Assembly: GCA_021779195.1 (NCBI GenBank)
Contig: JAJYBB010000002.1
Location: 62,001-126,000 of the forward strand
Reading direction: 5' to 3'
Source of the DNA: Bacteroidota bacterium
GTDB lineage: Bacteria > Bacteroidota > Bacteroidia > Bacteroidales > Paludibacteraceae
Length of the DNA: 64,000 bases
Position numbers and translations under genes: made by a program
Notes under the pieces: generated by a model
Databases searched by the model: none
Told to the model about the DNA's origin: nothing
What the model saw: only the letters and a program-made list of their open reading frames with translations
In this document: positions 46,574 to 55,234 of the stretch, in pieces
How the letters are laid out: the number at the start of each line of letters is the position of its first letter
Numbering within the stretch: the stretch's first letter is position 1

Positions 46574-47560
46574 ATGAAATTGATTGTAAGTACATCGAAT
46601 GCTCATGTTTCAAATGACACGGTAACCGAATTTGAAAACGAGATATTAAGTAGTGCAGAATGCGTGGTTGCTTTTAAACCACGATTCTTATCATTTCGCT
46701 TTTTTGTAGTATTGTCTCGTGTTTTGCGCAAATTAGGTATTTACTCTATGTTTCCGACTGCAAAATATTTTTTGAATCATCCATTAACGGATAAGAAACA
46801 TCTATTTTCCATCATGATGGGATTGGATGAATATAAATACCGAGCTTATGGAACCTATACCTATCATTGTAAAAGTATTTACCTTTTTGATGCATGGCCT
46901 CCTGATTTTAACAAAATAATTAATTTTGTAATTAATTATAAAGTTGATTACGTATTTGTTTCAGCGTCACAATCCAAATCTCTTTTAAATGGAAAAATTG
47001 AAAAGAAAATATTTCATTGGATTCCAGAAGGGATTCAACCGGGCGAATATGATTTTTTTGAGTATTCTAATAAAACAATTGATGTTTTAGCTTTGGGACG
47101 GAAATATGATTTGTATCATAACCTGATAGTAGATGCTCTTGCAGAGAAAGGTTATAGTTATTTGTATGAATTAAAAAAAGGTGAATTGATATTTCCTACA
47201 CGCCAAGATTTTATAGAAGGATTGGCAAAAACAAAGATTTCGATTTGCGTTCCATCGAGTATTACACATCCAGAAAGATCGGGAGATATTGAGACAATGA
47301 CAATACGATATTTACAATCTATGGTTTCGAAATGCCTTATTGTAGGGCATGCTCCCAAAGAAATGATTGGTTTATTTGGATACAATCCGGTTATTGAGAT
47401 AAATATGTCGGATCCGGTTGGACAAATAGAAGCAATTTTGAAAGATTTTGATACATATATACCGTTTATTGAGAAGAATTATCAACAGGTACTTCTGCAT
47501 CATACCTGGAGTAATCGTTGGAATCAAATGAAAAACATCTGGTCAAATCATTCGAAATGA
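46574..47560 (+). CDS. GT-B type glycosyltransferase (group 1)
   Basis: The 328-residue protein has an N-terminal half with CIYLFDAWPPDFNKI and a C-terminal half with HWIPEGIQPGEYDF, ALGRKYDLY and SGDIETMTIRYLQSMVSKCLIVGHAPKEM, which corresponds to the donor-binding part of GT-B enzymes. The specificity is unknown. The next gene starts in its stop codon (ATGA). Confidence 0.78.
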   Translation: MKLIVSTSNAHVSNDTVTEFENEILSSAECVVAFKPRFLSFRFFVVLSRVLRKLGIYSMFPTAKYFLNHPLTDKKHLFSIMMGLDEYKYRAYGTYTYHCKSIYLFDAWPPDFNKIINFVINYKVDYVFVSASQSKSLLNGKIEKKIFHWIPEGIQPGEYDFFEYSNKTIDVLALGRKYDLYHNLIVDALAEKGYSYLYELKKGELIFPTRQDFIEGLAKTKISICVPSSITHPERSGDIETMTIRYLQSMVSKCLIVGHAPKEMIGLFGYNPVIEINMSDPVGQIEAILKDFDTYIPFIEKNYQQVLLHHTWSNRWNQMKNIWSNHSK

Positions 47561-48291
47561 AGTTATCTATCATCACTATCAATTTAAACAATAAAGATGG
47601 ATTGAGAAGGACTCTTGAAAGTGTCCATTCCCAAACCTGTAAAATGGTTGAATATATCATCGTTGACGGAGCCTCAAATGATGGTAGTGTTGATACAATT
47701 CGACAATTTATGGCAAAGCAGAATACTGTTAAGCCTGATGTTTCAACGGTTCAACAAAGCTGGATTAGTGAGCCTGATACGGGGATTTATAATGCCATGA
47801 ATAAAGGTATTCGAATGACCACGGGAGATTATTTGCTATTTCTTAATTCGGGAGATAAGCTTGCTTCTGTGGACGTAATTGAACGAGTATTACCCTATTT
47901 AAATAATGAGAACGAAATAGTTTCGGGTGAATTGGAATTGATAAAAAATGGTGAGGTCGTGACAAAACTATTCCCTCCTCAAATTGTAAATTTAAATTAT
48001 TGCATAAGTGCTGGTTTAATGCATCCTAATACATTCATAAAAAGAGATTTGTTTGATAGATATGGTTATTATAATGAACAGAATAAAATTGTTTCCGATT
48101 GGGAGTTTTTCCTAATTGCTTGTGGCTTGCATTCTTGTAAATATAAATCAATACCTGTTTTAGTCAGTTGTTTTGAGATGGACGGAATGTCTAGTATGAA
48201 TGATAATCTATTGGAAATGGAAACTCAGGAAGCTTTAAAAAGACTTTTGCCATGGTGGAAGAAATTAGACCGTTTTATCCGAAGAAAATGA
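47557..48291 (+). CDS. Family 2 glycosyltransferase (WcaA-like)
   Basis: The 244-residue protein begins MKLSIITINLNNKDGLRRTL, then YIIVDGASNDGSVDTI, SEPDTGIYNAMNKGI and FLNSGDKLA. The start at ATG 47557 overlaps the previous stop as ATGA; an upstream in-frame start at 47518 is unlikely. The next gene again overlaps by ATGA. Confidence 0.9.
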   Translation: MKLSIITINLNNKDGLRRTLESVHSQTCKMVEYIIVDGASNDGSVDTIRQFMAKQNTVKPDVSTVQQSWISEPDTGIYNAMNKGIRMTTGDYLLFLNSGDKLASVDVIERVLPYLNNENEIVSGELELIKNGEVVTKLFPPQIVNLNYCISAGLMHPNTFIKRDLFDRYGYYNEQNKIVSDWEFFLIACGLHSCKYKSIPVLVSCFEMDGMSSMNDNLLEMETQEALKRLLPWWKKLDRFIRRK

Positions 48292-49241
48292 AAGCCTCCA
48301 TCATTATCCCCACCTATAATCGTTCCGATCTTATTATTCGATCATTAGAGACATGGACTACACAAACATTGTGTAGTGATGACTTTGAAGTGATAGTGAT
48401 AGATAATAATTCAACGGATAATTCAGCAGAATTAATTAAAAGTTTCATTGAAGATTACCCAAACTTTAAATATATTAAAGAACTCAAAAAAGGTTCTACG
48501 TTTGCCCGACATGCGGGAGCTAAGCTGGCTCAATCGGATTTCTTGATTTTTGCAGACGATGATGGTTTGTTTAATCCAACTTGCATCGAAGAGATTTTAA
48601 AAGTCTATCAATCTAATGCTGAAATTGCTGCAGTTGCTGGGAAAATTGATATACTTTGGGATAAAACAGCACCAGAATGGATATCACCTTATGAATTTAT
48701 CTTGGGTAAATTGGATTATGGTGATAAAGTAATAATGGGTACAGATTTATTCTTAAATGGTGGATTGTTTTCAATAAAAAAAAGTGTGTTTGAAAAGTTA
48801 GGAGGTTTTAATCCCGATTTAGTGGGTAAATACTTAGTAGGCGATGGAGATACCGGATTAGTCATTAAGCTGCATAAAGACAACCGCTTGATAGGATGGA
48901 CACCTTATGCACAGATGCAACATTTACAATTTGTTGATAAGCAAGGAACTGTAAAGGACATGGGGCGAAGGTTTTACAATGTCGGGATAAGTTCTTCTTA
49001 TGGTCTGTTTAGGGAAAACTGTTTTAAAGTGAATATGTCTGTTCTGAAAAATATACTCAATTCTGCTTTACACTTACTAAAGAAGCAGGTTGAATTACTT
49101 ATATTTGCAAAAGATAAAAGAAAAACTTATTTCAGCATGATGCAACGGAAAGGCGAATTGGTTTTTTTCTGGAATTTGAGAAGAAATGCAATTAGAAGAG
49201 AAATAAAAACTTCACTGTGTATCACTGTGAAAAAACATTGA
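48288..49241 (+). CDS. Family 2 glycosyltransferase
   Basis: The 317-residue protein has the GT2 motifs ASIIIPTYNRSDLIIRSL, VIVIDNNSTDNS and FLIFADDDGLFNP (metal-binding Asp residues). Translation is probably coupled to the previous gene (ATGA). Its last codons (SLCITVKKH) run into a spacer with repeated CACTGTG units. Confidence 0.9.
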   Translation: MKASIIIPTYNRSDLIIRSLETWTTQTLCSDDFEVIVIDNNSTDNSAELIKSFIEDYPNFKYIKELKKGSTFARHAGAKLAQSDFLIFADDDGLFNPTCIEEILKVYQSNAEIAAVAGKIDILWDKTAPEWISPYEFILGKLDYGDKVIMGTDLFLNGGLFSIKKSVFEKLGGFNPDLVGKYLVGDGDTGLVIKLHKDNRLIGWTPYAQMQHLQFVDKQGTVKDMGRRFYNVGISSSYGLFRENCFKVNMSVLKNILNSALHLLKKQVELLIFAKDKRKTYFSMMQRKGELVFFWNLRRNAIRREIKTSLCITVKKH

Positions 49242-49258
49242 GTAAAACACTGTGTAAT
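49215..49258 (+). repeat. CACTGTG-type short repeats at a gene end
   Basis: TCACTGTGTATCACTGTG and ACACTGTGTAATA are near-copies of a short unit. The first is translated as the C-terminus of the GT2 protein. A related group lies at 53709-53752. Confidence 0.65.
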
Positions 49259-49263
49259 ATACT

Positions 49264-50001
49264 ATGATATCAATCGGACTCAGAATAATAAGGGAACAAA
49301 ACAGAATATACACTTTGCTTCTTAGGTTGTTGAGTTACTTGCAGCCAGCAGGTTCAAAAGTGTATATTTTTCATGATATATTGGATGATATATCGTTGGT
49401 GAAATCTCCCTTTACTATTTCGAAATCTTCTTTTGAATCTTTTCTGTCGGATCAATTGGCAAAGGGCAACCACGCGAATACGTTTGAAGAGCTGACCCAG
49501 ATTATTCTCAAAAGATATACTGGGTCTAACTCATTTACAATTACCTTTGATGATGCCAACGAAAGTGTTTATACGAAAGCTTATCCGTTTCTAAAAGCGC
49601 ACTCAATTCCATTCATTGTGTTAATTACAAAAGAGTTGATAGGAAAACCAAATTTTCTAATCGAAGAACAAATTGTTGAGATGGCACATGATTCCCTTTG
49701 CACCATTGGATCACATGCACTACAGCATAAAATGTTCAGATATATGACAGATAACGAAGCATTAATGGAATATAATGAGTCGCGGACTTACTTAAAACAA
49801 CTTACTGGTCAAAATGTGGATTGCTTTGCATTTCCTTATGGTCGGCTGGTCGAAGTTTCTTTCAAAAACATAAAACTACTCAAACAAACGTCTTATAAAT
49901 TTGCTTTTTCGGCCATTGCTGGAAACCTGAACCAACAGTGGTTAAGTGGAAAATATTATTTATCAAGGATAAATGTTTGTGAGGAAGTGTTAGTCAAATA
50001 A
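49264..50001 (+). CDS. Polysaccharide deacetylase (NodB/CE4 family)
   Basis: The 245-residue protein has the CE4 motifs TFDDANES (catalytic and metal Asp), SHALQHKMF (metal-binding H-x3-H) and FAFPYGR. It has no signal peptide, so it may act on lipid-linked or nucleotide-linked sugars inside the cell. The usual TFDDG has Ala instead of Gly. It is embedded among glycosyltransferases. Confidence 0.87.
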   Translation: MISIGLRIIREQNRIYTLLLRLLSYLQPAGSKVYIFHDILDDISLVKSPFTISKSSFESFLSDQLAKGNHANTFEELTQIILKRYTGSNSFTITFDDANESVYTKAYPFLKAHSIPFIVLITKELIGKPNFLIEEQIVEMAHDSLCTIGSHALQHKMFRYMTDNEALMEYNESRTYLKQLTGQNVDCFAFPYGRLVEVSFKNIKLLKQTSYKFAFSAIAGNLNQQWLSGKYYLSRINVCEEVLVK

Positions 50002-50013
50002 TAAATTTACAAA

Positions 50014-50979
50014 ATGGGGAATAAGTTACTTTCATTAGTTTTACTATCTTATTATAGTAATGATAGAATAACGACTGCATATTACAAAATTAAAACATTG
50101 CTTGATAAGGAAAAGATACCTTTTGAACTCATTGTAATGGATGATGGATCAAGCGATAACTCTTACCAAATCGCTTTAGAGTTAGAAAAAAATGAACCTA
50201 ACGTAAAAGCGTACCAATTGAGTAAGAATTACACGAGCCAATATTCTATTTTTGCAGGGCTAACGCTTTGTAGTGGAGGGTGTGCCATGCCCATAGTTGA
50301 TGACGAGCAACAGCCCTATTCCACGATAGTTGAAATGTATCGACTTTGGGAGAATGGAGCTAAGGTGATTATCCCGCATAGAGTTTCAAGAGATGATTCA
50401 TGGACAAGCAGAATTTTTTCCGAAGCTTATTATAATATAATGAATTTACTTTCCGAAGTGAAATTTCCTATTGGTGGAGCCGATTTATATTTTATAGACC
50501 AAGAAATTATAGATATTTTAGTAACTAAAATTCACCCGATTAAAACATCAAGTATCACTGAAGTTTTACGTCTAGGTTTTGAACCGATATTTCTACCTTA
50601 CGATCGTCCATTAGGGCTAAACGAAGGTAAATCGCGCTGGAGCTTTAAAAAGAAAGTGAATTTAGCAAAAGATACATTTTTTTCTTCTTCAACTTTTCCA
50701 ATTCGTTTAATTTTGAATCTTGGTTTATTCTTTTCTTTTTTCTCATTCATGTTAATTTGTTTTTATGTTTATATTTACTTTTGGGGGGATAGTCAATTTT
50801 GGAAAAATACGCTGCCGGGCTGGACTTCTTTGGTAGTGTTTATATCATTTTTTAGTGGGCTTATTTTATTTTCGTTGGGTGTTCTTGCTGAATATATTTG
50901 GCGAATTTATGAAGAAGTAAAAGGCAGGCCGGGTTATATTGTAAAAAAGAAATCGGATGATAAGAAAATTGAAAATTGA
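50014..50979 (+). CDS. gtrB: GtrB-like polyprenyl-phosphate glycosyltransferase
   Basis: The 321-residue protein has a GT2 domain (LIVMDDGSSDNSYQIA, QLSKNYTSQYSIFAGL, MPIVDDEQQP) and two C-terminal transmembrane helices (about 230-300), as in dolichyl-phosphate mannose synthase/GtrB. It would charge undecaprenyl phosphate with a single sugar. It is followed by a GtrA gene and a large membrane protein, the order of an O-antigen side-branch cassette. The acidic motif is VDDEQQP rather than the common DADLQDP. Confidence 0.85.
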   Translation: MGNKLLSLVLLSYYSNDRITTAYYKIKTLLDKEKIPFELIVMDDGSSDNSYQIALELEKNEPNVKAYQLSKNYTSQYSIFAGLTLCSGGCAMPIVDDEQQPYSTIVEMYRLWENGAKVIIPHRVSRDDSWTSRIFSEAYYNIMNLLSEVKFPIGGADLYFIDQEIIDILVTKIHPIKTSSITEVLRLGFEPIFLPYDRPLGLNEGKSRWSFKKKVNLAKDTFFSSSTFPIRLILNLGLFFSFFSFMLICFYVYIYFWGDSQFWKNTLPGWTSLVVFISFFSGLILFSLGVLAEYIWRIYEEVKGRPGYIVKKKSDDKKIEN

Positions 50980-51361
50980 GAAATATTCAGTTATTTGGAA
51001 ACTCATGGGCTTTTCAATAGTAGGTGTCGTGGTTACTCTTTTTTCAATAATACTATTATATATATTTATACAACTTATAAATTTAAATGTATATATCGGC
51101 TATGTAATTTCATATTTGTTTTCAATATTTTTATCATTAATGTTTAATAATTTTCTTGTGTTTAAAAGCAGGAGTATAAATGTTAGGAAATTAATAAAAT
51201 ATTATTTGATATATTTAATTAGTATGCTAATTGGGCTGATTTCACTTTGGATATTTGAATTGTTATTTCCCGAATTAAACAAGTTTTGGCTTTCTATTCT
51301 TTGTGTTCCAATTACATACACTTGGAATTTTCACTTTTCAAATAAATTGCTTTCAAATTAG
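50957..51361 (+). CDS. gtrA: GtrA family membrane protein (putative flippase)
   Basis: The 134-residue protein has four transmembrane helices and typical GtrA elements (FSIVGVVVTLFSIILLY, NFLVFKS, TYTWNFHFSNKLLS). It overlaps the GtrB-like gene by 23 bases. It is thought to flip the polyprenyl-phosphate sugar made by GtrB to the periplasmic face. Confidence 0.88.
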   Translation: MIRKLKIEKYSVIWKLMGFSIVGVVVTLFSIILLYIFIQLINLNVYIGYVISYLFSIFLSLMFNNFLVFKSRSINVRKLIKYYLIYLISMLIGLISLWIFELLFPELNKFWLSILCVPITYTWNFHFSNKLLSN

Positions 51362-51370
51362 AATATAGTT

Positions 51371-52738
51371 ATGAATAAAAAAATTACAATAGTTATTTGC
51401 ATTCTATTTCTACTAATTCTATTTTTCCCGTTAGTGTATTTAGCATTTCATGTATTTCCAGCTACTGATGACTTTGGTTTTGCGACTTCATTACGCGATT
51501 CAAATATATGGTCTATTTCAAAAAGCATATATTTGACAATGGATAATAGATTATGTGGTAACTTTATAACCTTGTTGTTTTGTAATTGTGACACATTATT
51601 TATACACCGATTGCAATTTGTAATTTTTATTTTGTTGTTATTTAGCTCGATATACGTGGTTCTGTTTGAGATAAATAGATTGTATTTAAAAACTACAAAA
51701 TCAAATATTTTAGTCCTTTTTACATTCTTCTCATTTTTATATATTGCATATAATCCGGGACTTAATGAGGCTTTTTTTTGGTATCCGGGTGTCATAGTAT
51801 GGTCATCTAGTTTATTGCTATTTAATGTTTTAACCTATTGTACTCTTAAATTTATCACTACAGAAAAGTATAAATCATTTTTTTTTGTGATTATCTCTTT
51901 TCTCATATTTATTCTAACTTCACAGAATGAAATAATGTTTCTGTTAATGTTTATAATTTCATTATTTCTTGTTTATTACTATTTTACTGCTAAAGGAAAA
52001 TTCTATAGGAAACATATCATTCTGTTGTTGTTAGTATTAGCTGTAGGAGCAGCTATTGTTATTTTTGGACCGGGCAACTATGAAAGATTGAAATTTATAT
52101 CAAACAAGCAACCAGTTACTTTACTAACAGTATTCATCTCTAATGCGTTATTATATCGTAAGATTTTTTTTCTATCTGATATATTGATAATTAACATGCT
52201 ACTTCTACCATTTTATTATTACACTTCGTTAAAAGTGAATATTTTTATTAAACCAGGGACGTTGATATTGTTTAGTGTGGTTCTATTGTTTATATTTGTT
52301 TTACCTTCAATTATTGCAAAAACATTATATACTTTTCGAATACAGAATGTTGTATATTATTTATCATTAATTCTAATTTTTATAAACTTTGTAAATTTGG
52401 CTGTATTTCTCAGACTAAAAAATATTGTCATTTTAAAATATTCAAACAAATACTTACTAATTTTAGTCGCATTTTTGTCGGTAACTTATTTCTTGCAAAA
52501 GGAAAGTGTAATAAGAACAGTGTATTCTGATATTATTTCAAAAAAAATTGAAAATTATTCTAATGAAATGATTGAAAGAGAAAATACTATTCTAAACTGT
52601 AAAAATGACACAGTTTATGTTATGCCAATCCAAATTATGCCAAAATCAATTTTTATTGATGATATTTCAACTGACAATACTGATTGGAGAAATTCTGTTT
52701 ATAATTCCTATTATAAAAAAATTATTATATTGAAATGA
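51371..52738 (+). CDS. DUF6056-like polytopic membrane protein, probable glycosyltransferase
   Basis: The 455-residue protein has about eleven transmembrane helices. An N-terminal periplasmic loop has TDDFGFA and a later loop has NEAFFWYPG, both found in the DUF6056/GtrII-like GT-C group, where an acidic pair serves as active site. Position right after gtrB-gtrA suggests that it attaches the flipped sugar to the O-chain. The gene is very A+T-rich. It ends in ATGA with the next gene. Confidence 0.72.
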   Translation: MNKKITIVICILFLLILFFPLVYLAFHVFPATDDFGFATSLRDSNIWSISKSIYLTMDNRLCGNFITLLFCNCDTLFIHRLQFVIFILLLFSSIYVVLFEINRLYLKTTKSNILVLFTFFSFLYIAYNPGLNEAFFWYPGVIVWSSSLLLFNVLTYCTLKFITTEKYKSFFFVIISFLIFILTSQNEIMFLLMFIISLFLVYYYFTAKGKFYRKHIILLLLVLAVGAAIVIFGPGNYERLKFISNKQPVTLLTVFISNALLYRKIFFLSDILIINMLLLPFYYYTSLKVNIFIKPGTLILFSVVLLFIFVLPSIIAKTLYTFRIQNVVYYLSLILIFINFVNLAVFLRLKNIVILKYSNKYLLILVAFLSVTYFLQKESVIRTVYSDIISKKIENYSNEMIERENTILNCKNDTVYVMPIQIMPKSIFIDDISTDNTDWRNSVYNSYYKKIIILK

Positions 52739-53724
52739 TAATACTCTCTCCCGACTATATCTTCCATCCTGTTGTATCTGTTTTTATAATCACTTATAAT
52801 CAGGAGAAAACAATAGCTCAAACGATTGAGAGCATTTTGATGCAAAAAGGTGACATTGGTTTGGAACTAATTATTGCCGAAGATGCAGGAAGTGATGGCA
52901 CTGCAAGTATTTGCCGAGAATATCAACAACGATATCCCGAACAAATAAAGTTATTATTGCAAGATACGAATCAAGGTCTTTTGAAAAATTATATTGATGC
53001 TATCCGCCTTTGCAGAGGCAAATATATAGCTGTTTGTGCGGGAGATGATTACTGGATAGATGACCGGAAGATTGAAAAGCAACTTCAATTCTTAGACTGT
53101 CACCCTGATTATGGTGTGGTAAGTACATCAGGTTATCGGTTACTGGTTAAGAAAAATAAGTTTATTGAAGGTTTCGCACCCTTGCATCCTGTTGCTGATG
53201 GTTATGTGTTTGATAAAACATGGCGTGGGGGAGTATATGCGATGCCATTATCATTATTGATTCGTGCGGACTTACTTGCATATATTGACTTTGATGAATT
53301 TTTGAAAAGAGAGTTCTCGGTTGAAGATGTGCCTATGCAGGCTATTCTGGCTAAGCACACAAAGTTTGGACATATTCCAGATTTATGTTGCGTATATCGC
53401 GTATATAACGAATCAATGACTTTTACAAGCTTTCATAATCCAAAGTATATGTATTATCATGAAGGATTGGTGGAAATAAGACGGTATTTAAATGAACTTT
53501 TCCCTGGTGAAGTTGGGTTTAGTGAAGACTGGGCACACGATTATCTGGTTTATAAACGTTTTTTGTTAGCAGCTTATAGGTTTGATTATACCGAAGCTAA
53601 AATGCAATTGCCGCAATTAATAAATATTAATTATAAAGAAAAACGTGCGTTGGAATTTTCAAAAACTCGTTTCGGATTTTATATGTTTTGTATCTTCAAA
53701 AGAATTAAAATGAGCACCGTGTAA
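52735..53724 (+). CDS. Family 2 glycosyltransferase
   Basis: The 329-residue protein has VSVFIITYNQEKTIAQTIES, LIIAEDAGSDGT, KYIAVCAGDDYWID (metal site) and SVEDVPMQAIL. The start overlaps the preceding stop as ATGA. It ends KMSTV at a spacer with repeated ACACTGTG-like units. Confidence 0.9.
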   Translation: MIILSPDYIFHPVVSVFIITYNQEKTIAQTIESILMQKGDIGLELIIAEDAGSDGTASICREYQQRYPEQIKLLLQDTNQGLLKNYIDAIRLCRGKYIAVCAGDDYWIDDRKIEKQLQFLDCHPDYGVVSTSGYRLLVKKNKFIEGFAPLHPVADGYVFDKTWRGGVYAMPLSLLIRADLLAYIDFDEFLKREFSVEDVPMQAILAKHTKFGHIPDLCCVYRVYNESMTFTSFHNPKYMYYHEGLVEIRRYLNELFPGEVGFSEDWAHDYLVYKRFLLAAYRFDYTEAKMQLPQLININYKEKRALEFSKTRFGFYMFCIFKRIKMSTV

Positions 53725-53752
53725 CACGATGTAAACATAGAGTAACACTGTG
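53709..53752 (+). repeat. CACTGTG-type short repeats before fdtA
   Basis: Units ACCGTGTAACACGATGTAA and AGAGTAACACTGTG resemble those at 49215-49258. The stop codon of the glycosyltransferase is inside the first unit. Confidence 0.6.
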
Positions 53753-53759
53753 AAATAAA

Positions 53760-54662
53760 ATGAAAAAATCACCTAAGCTGATACAACTTCCTAAAATTCT
53801 CGATAAACGTGGTAACCTGACCTTTATCGAAGGAGACAACCATATTCCTTTTCAAATAATAAGGGCATATTGGATTTACGATGTGCCGGGTGGTGAAACC
53901 CGGGGGGGACACGCTTTTAGAGAACAAAATGAATTTATCATTGCGTTGTCAGGTAGTTTTGACGTACTGGTTGATACAGGTATAGGAAGAAAGAAACGTT
54001 TCTCGCTCAATCGGTCTTATTTCGGATTGTATATTCCCAATGGAACGTGGCGTAGTATGGAAAACTTTTCTTCCAACTCATTAGCATTGGTTTTAGCATC
54101 AACTACTTTTGATGAATTGGATTATATTCGTAGTTACAATGAATTTGTTACTTTTGCTAAATTTTCGGAAAATAAACCGACTGAAATTTTATTTAACGTT
54201 GAATCAAACCAAATAAAAAATATTAATGCGTCAACTTCTCTGATTGTTGATTGCAGGGTTATTGAATTAGAGAAGAATCATGAGGTAAAGGGTAATATTA
54301 CGGTAATTGAAAACCGAAGAGTTATTCCTTTCGATATTGCAAGGGTGTATTATTTATATGATGTTCCGGGAGGGCAAGAACGGGGAGGACATGCCCACAA
54401 AGACTTAAGTCAACTTATTGTGGCGGCCAGTGGTAGTTTTGATGTTGTGTTGGATGATGGCTTTAATAAAAAAACGGTAACGCTCAATCACCCTTATCAG
54501 GGTCTATATGTGGTTCCGGGCATTTGGAGAGAATTGGTTAATTTTTCTTCTGGTTCCAGTTGTCTGGTATTGGCATCCAATAAATACGATGAAGCTGATT
54601 ATATGAGGGAGTATAATGAGTTTAAAGAAACGAAAGAACCCCTAGCCCCTAAAGGGGAATAA
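53760..54662 (+). CDS. fdtA: Tandem-domain FdtA/WxcM-like sugar 3,4-ketoisomerase
   Basis: The 300-residue protein consists of two consecutive cupin domains of the FdtA family (about 1-135 and 150-290). FdtA converts dTDP-4-keto-6-deoxyglucose to dTDP-3-keto-6-deoxygalactose on the way to dTDP-Fuc3NAc. Domain 2 has the expected RGGHAHKDLSQLI with both histidines. Domain 1 has RGGHAFREQNEFI, where the second His is Phe, so it may be inactive or altered. Single-domain proteins of about 140 residues are usual. The last residues (EPLAPKGE) come from a CCCCTAAAGGGG repeat. fdtC and fdtB follow. Confidence 0.87.
   Translation: MKKSPKLIQLPKILDKRGNLTFIEGDNHIPFQIIRAYWIYDVPGGETRGGHAFREQNEFIIALSGSFDVLVDTGIGRKKRFSLNRSYFGLYIPNGTWRSMENFSSNSLALVLASTTFDELDYIRSYNEFVTFAKFSENKPTEILFNVESNQIKNINASTSLIVDCRVIELEKNHEVKGNITVIENRRVIPFDIARVYYLYDVPGGQERGGHAHKDLSQLIVAASGSFDVVLDDGFNKKTVTLNHPYQGLYVVPGIWRELVNFSSGSSCLVLASNKYDEADYMREYNEFKETKEPLAPKGE
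54638..54660 (+). repeat. CCCCTAAAGGGG palindromic repeat at fdtA end
   Basis: CCCCTAGCCCCTAAAGGGG overlaps the last codons of fdtA. Relatives occur at 55143-55165 and inside fdtB. Confidence 0.75.
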
Positions 54663-54692
54663 AAGCTTGTTCAAACGAAAATAGTAAATAAA

Positions 54693-55142
54693 ATGGTACA
54701 TCCTTTATCCGACGTTCAGTCACAGAATATTCCTGAAAGTACTCGTGTATGGCAATATGTAGTCATTTTGCCTGATGCTGTAATTGGTGAGAATTGTAAT
54801 ATATGCAGTCATTGTTTTATCGAAAATGATGTAATAATTGGGAATAATGTTACAGTCAAAAGTGGTGTTCAATTGTGGGATGGAATAACGCTGGAGGACA
54901 ATGTACAAATTGGTCCCAATGTAACTTTTACAAACGATAAATATCCTCGTGCTAAACAAACCTTTAAATTGCAACGTACATTGATAAAGAAAAATGCTTC
55001 AATTGGTGCAGGTGCTATTATATTGGGAGGAGTAATTATCGGTGAGAATGCCATGATAGGTGCAGGAAGTGTTATCACTAAAGATGTTCTGGCAAATGAG
55101 CTTTGGGTTGGTAATCCGGCAAGATATGTAAAAAAAATATGA
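54693..55142 (+). CDS. fdtC: Sugar 3-N-acetyltransferase, left-handed beta-helix (FdtC-like)
   Basis: The 149-residue protein shows hexapeptide repeats ([29 protein letters not shown]... [40 protein letters not shown]). Matching motifs are known in FdtC/QdtC enzymes that acetylate the 3-amino group of dTDP-3-amino-3,6-dideoxyhexose. The neighbours FdtA and FdtB supply the substrate. Confidence 0.87.
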   Translation: MVHPLSDVQSQNIPESTRVWQYVVILPDAVIGENCNICSHCFIENDVIIGNNVTVKSGVQLWDGITLEDNVQIGPNVTFTNDKYPRAKQTFKLQRTLIKKNASIGAGAIILGGVIIGENAMIGAGSVITKDVLANELWVGNPARYVKKI

Positions 55143-55165
55143 CCCTCAACCACTGAAGGGGAGTT
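55143..55165 (+). repeat. Degenerate palindromic repeat after fdtC
   Basis: CCCTCAACCACTGAAGGGG plus AGTT is a decayed copy of the CCCCTAAAGGGG family, placed directly after the fdtC stop. Confidence 0.6.
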
Positions 55166-55234
55166 AAGAAAAGAACTATAGATTTTCTAATTTGTCTAAT
55201 TCGTATTGCCTTCATTCGTATAATTTGTATAAGT

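Noticed and set aside
53760-54662. Assembly duplication as the cause of the two-domain FdtA
   Set aside because: The halves are strongly diverged in DNA and protein, so the duplication is old and real.
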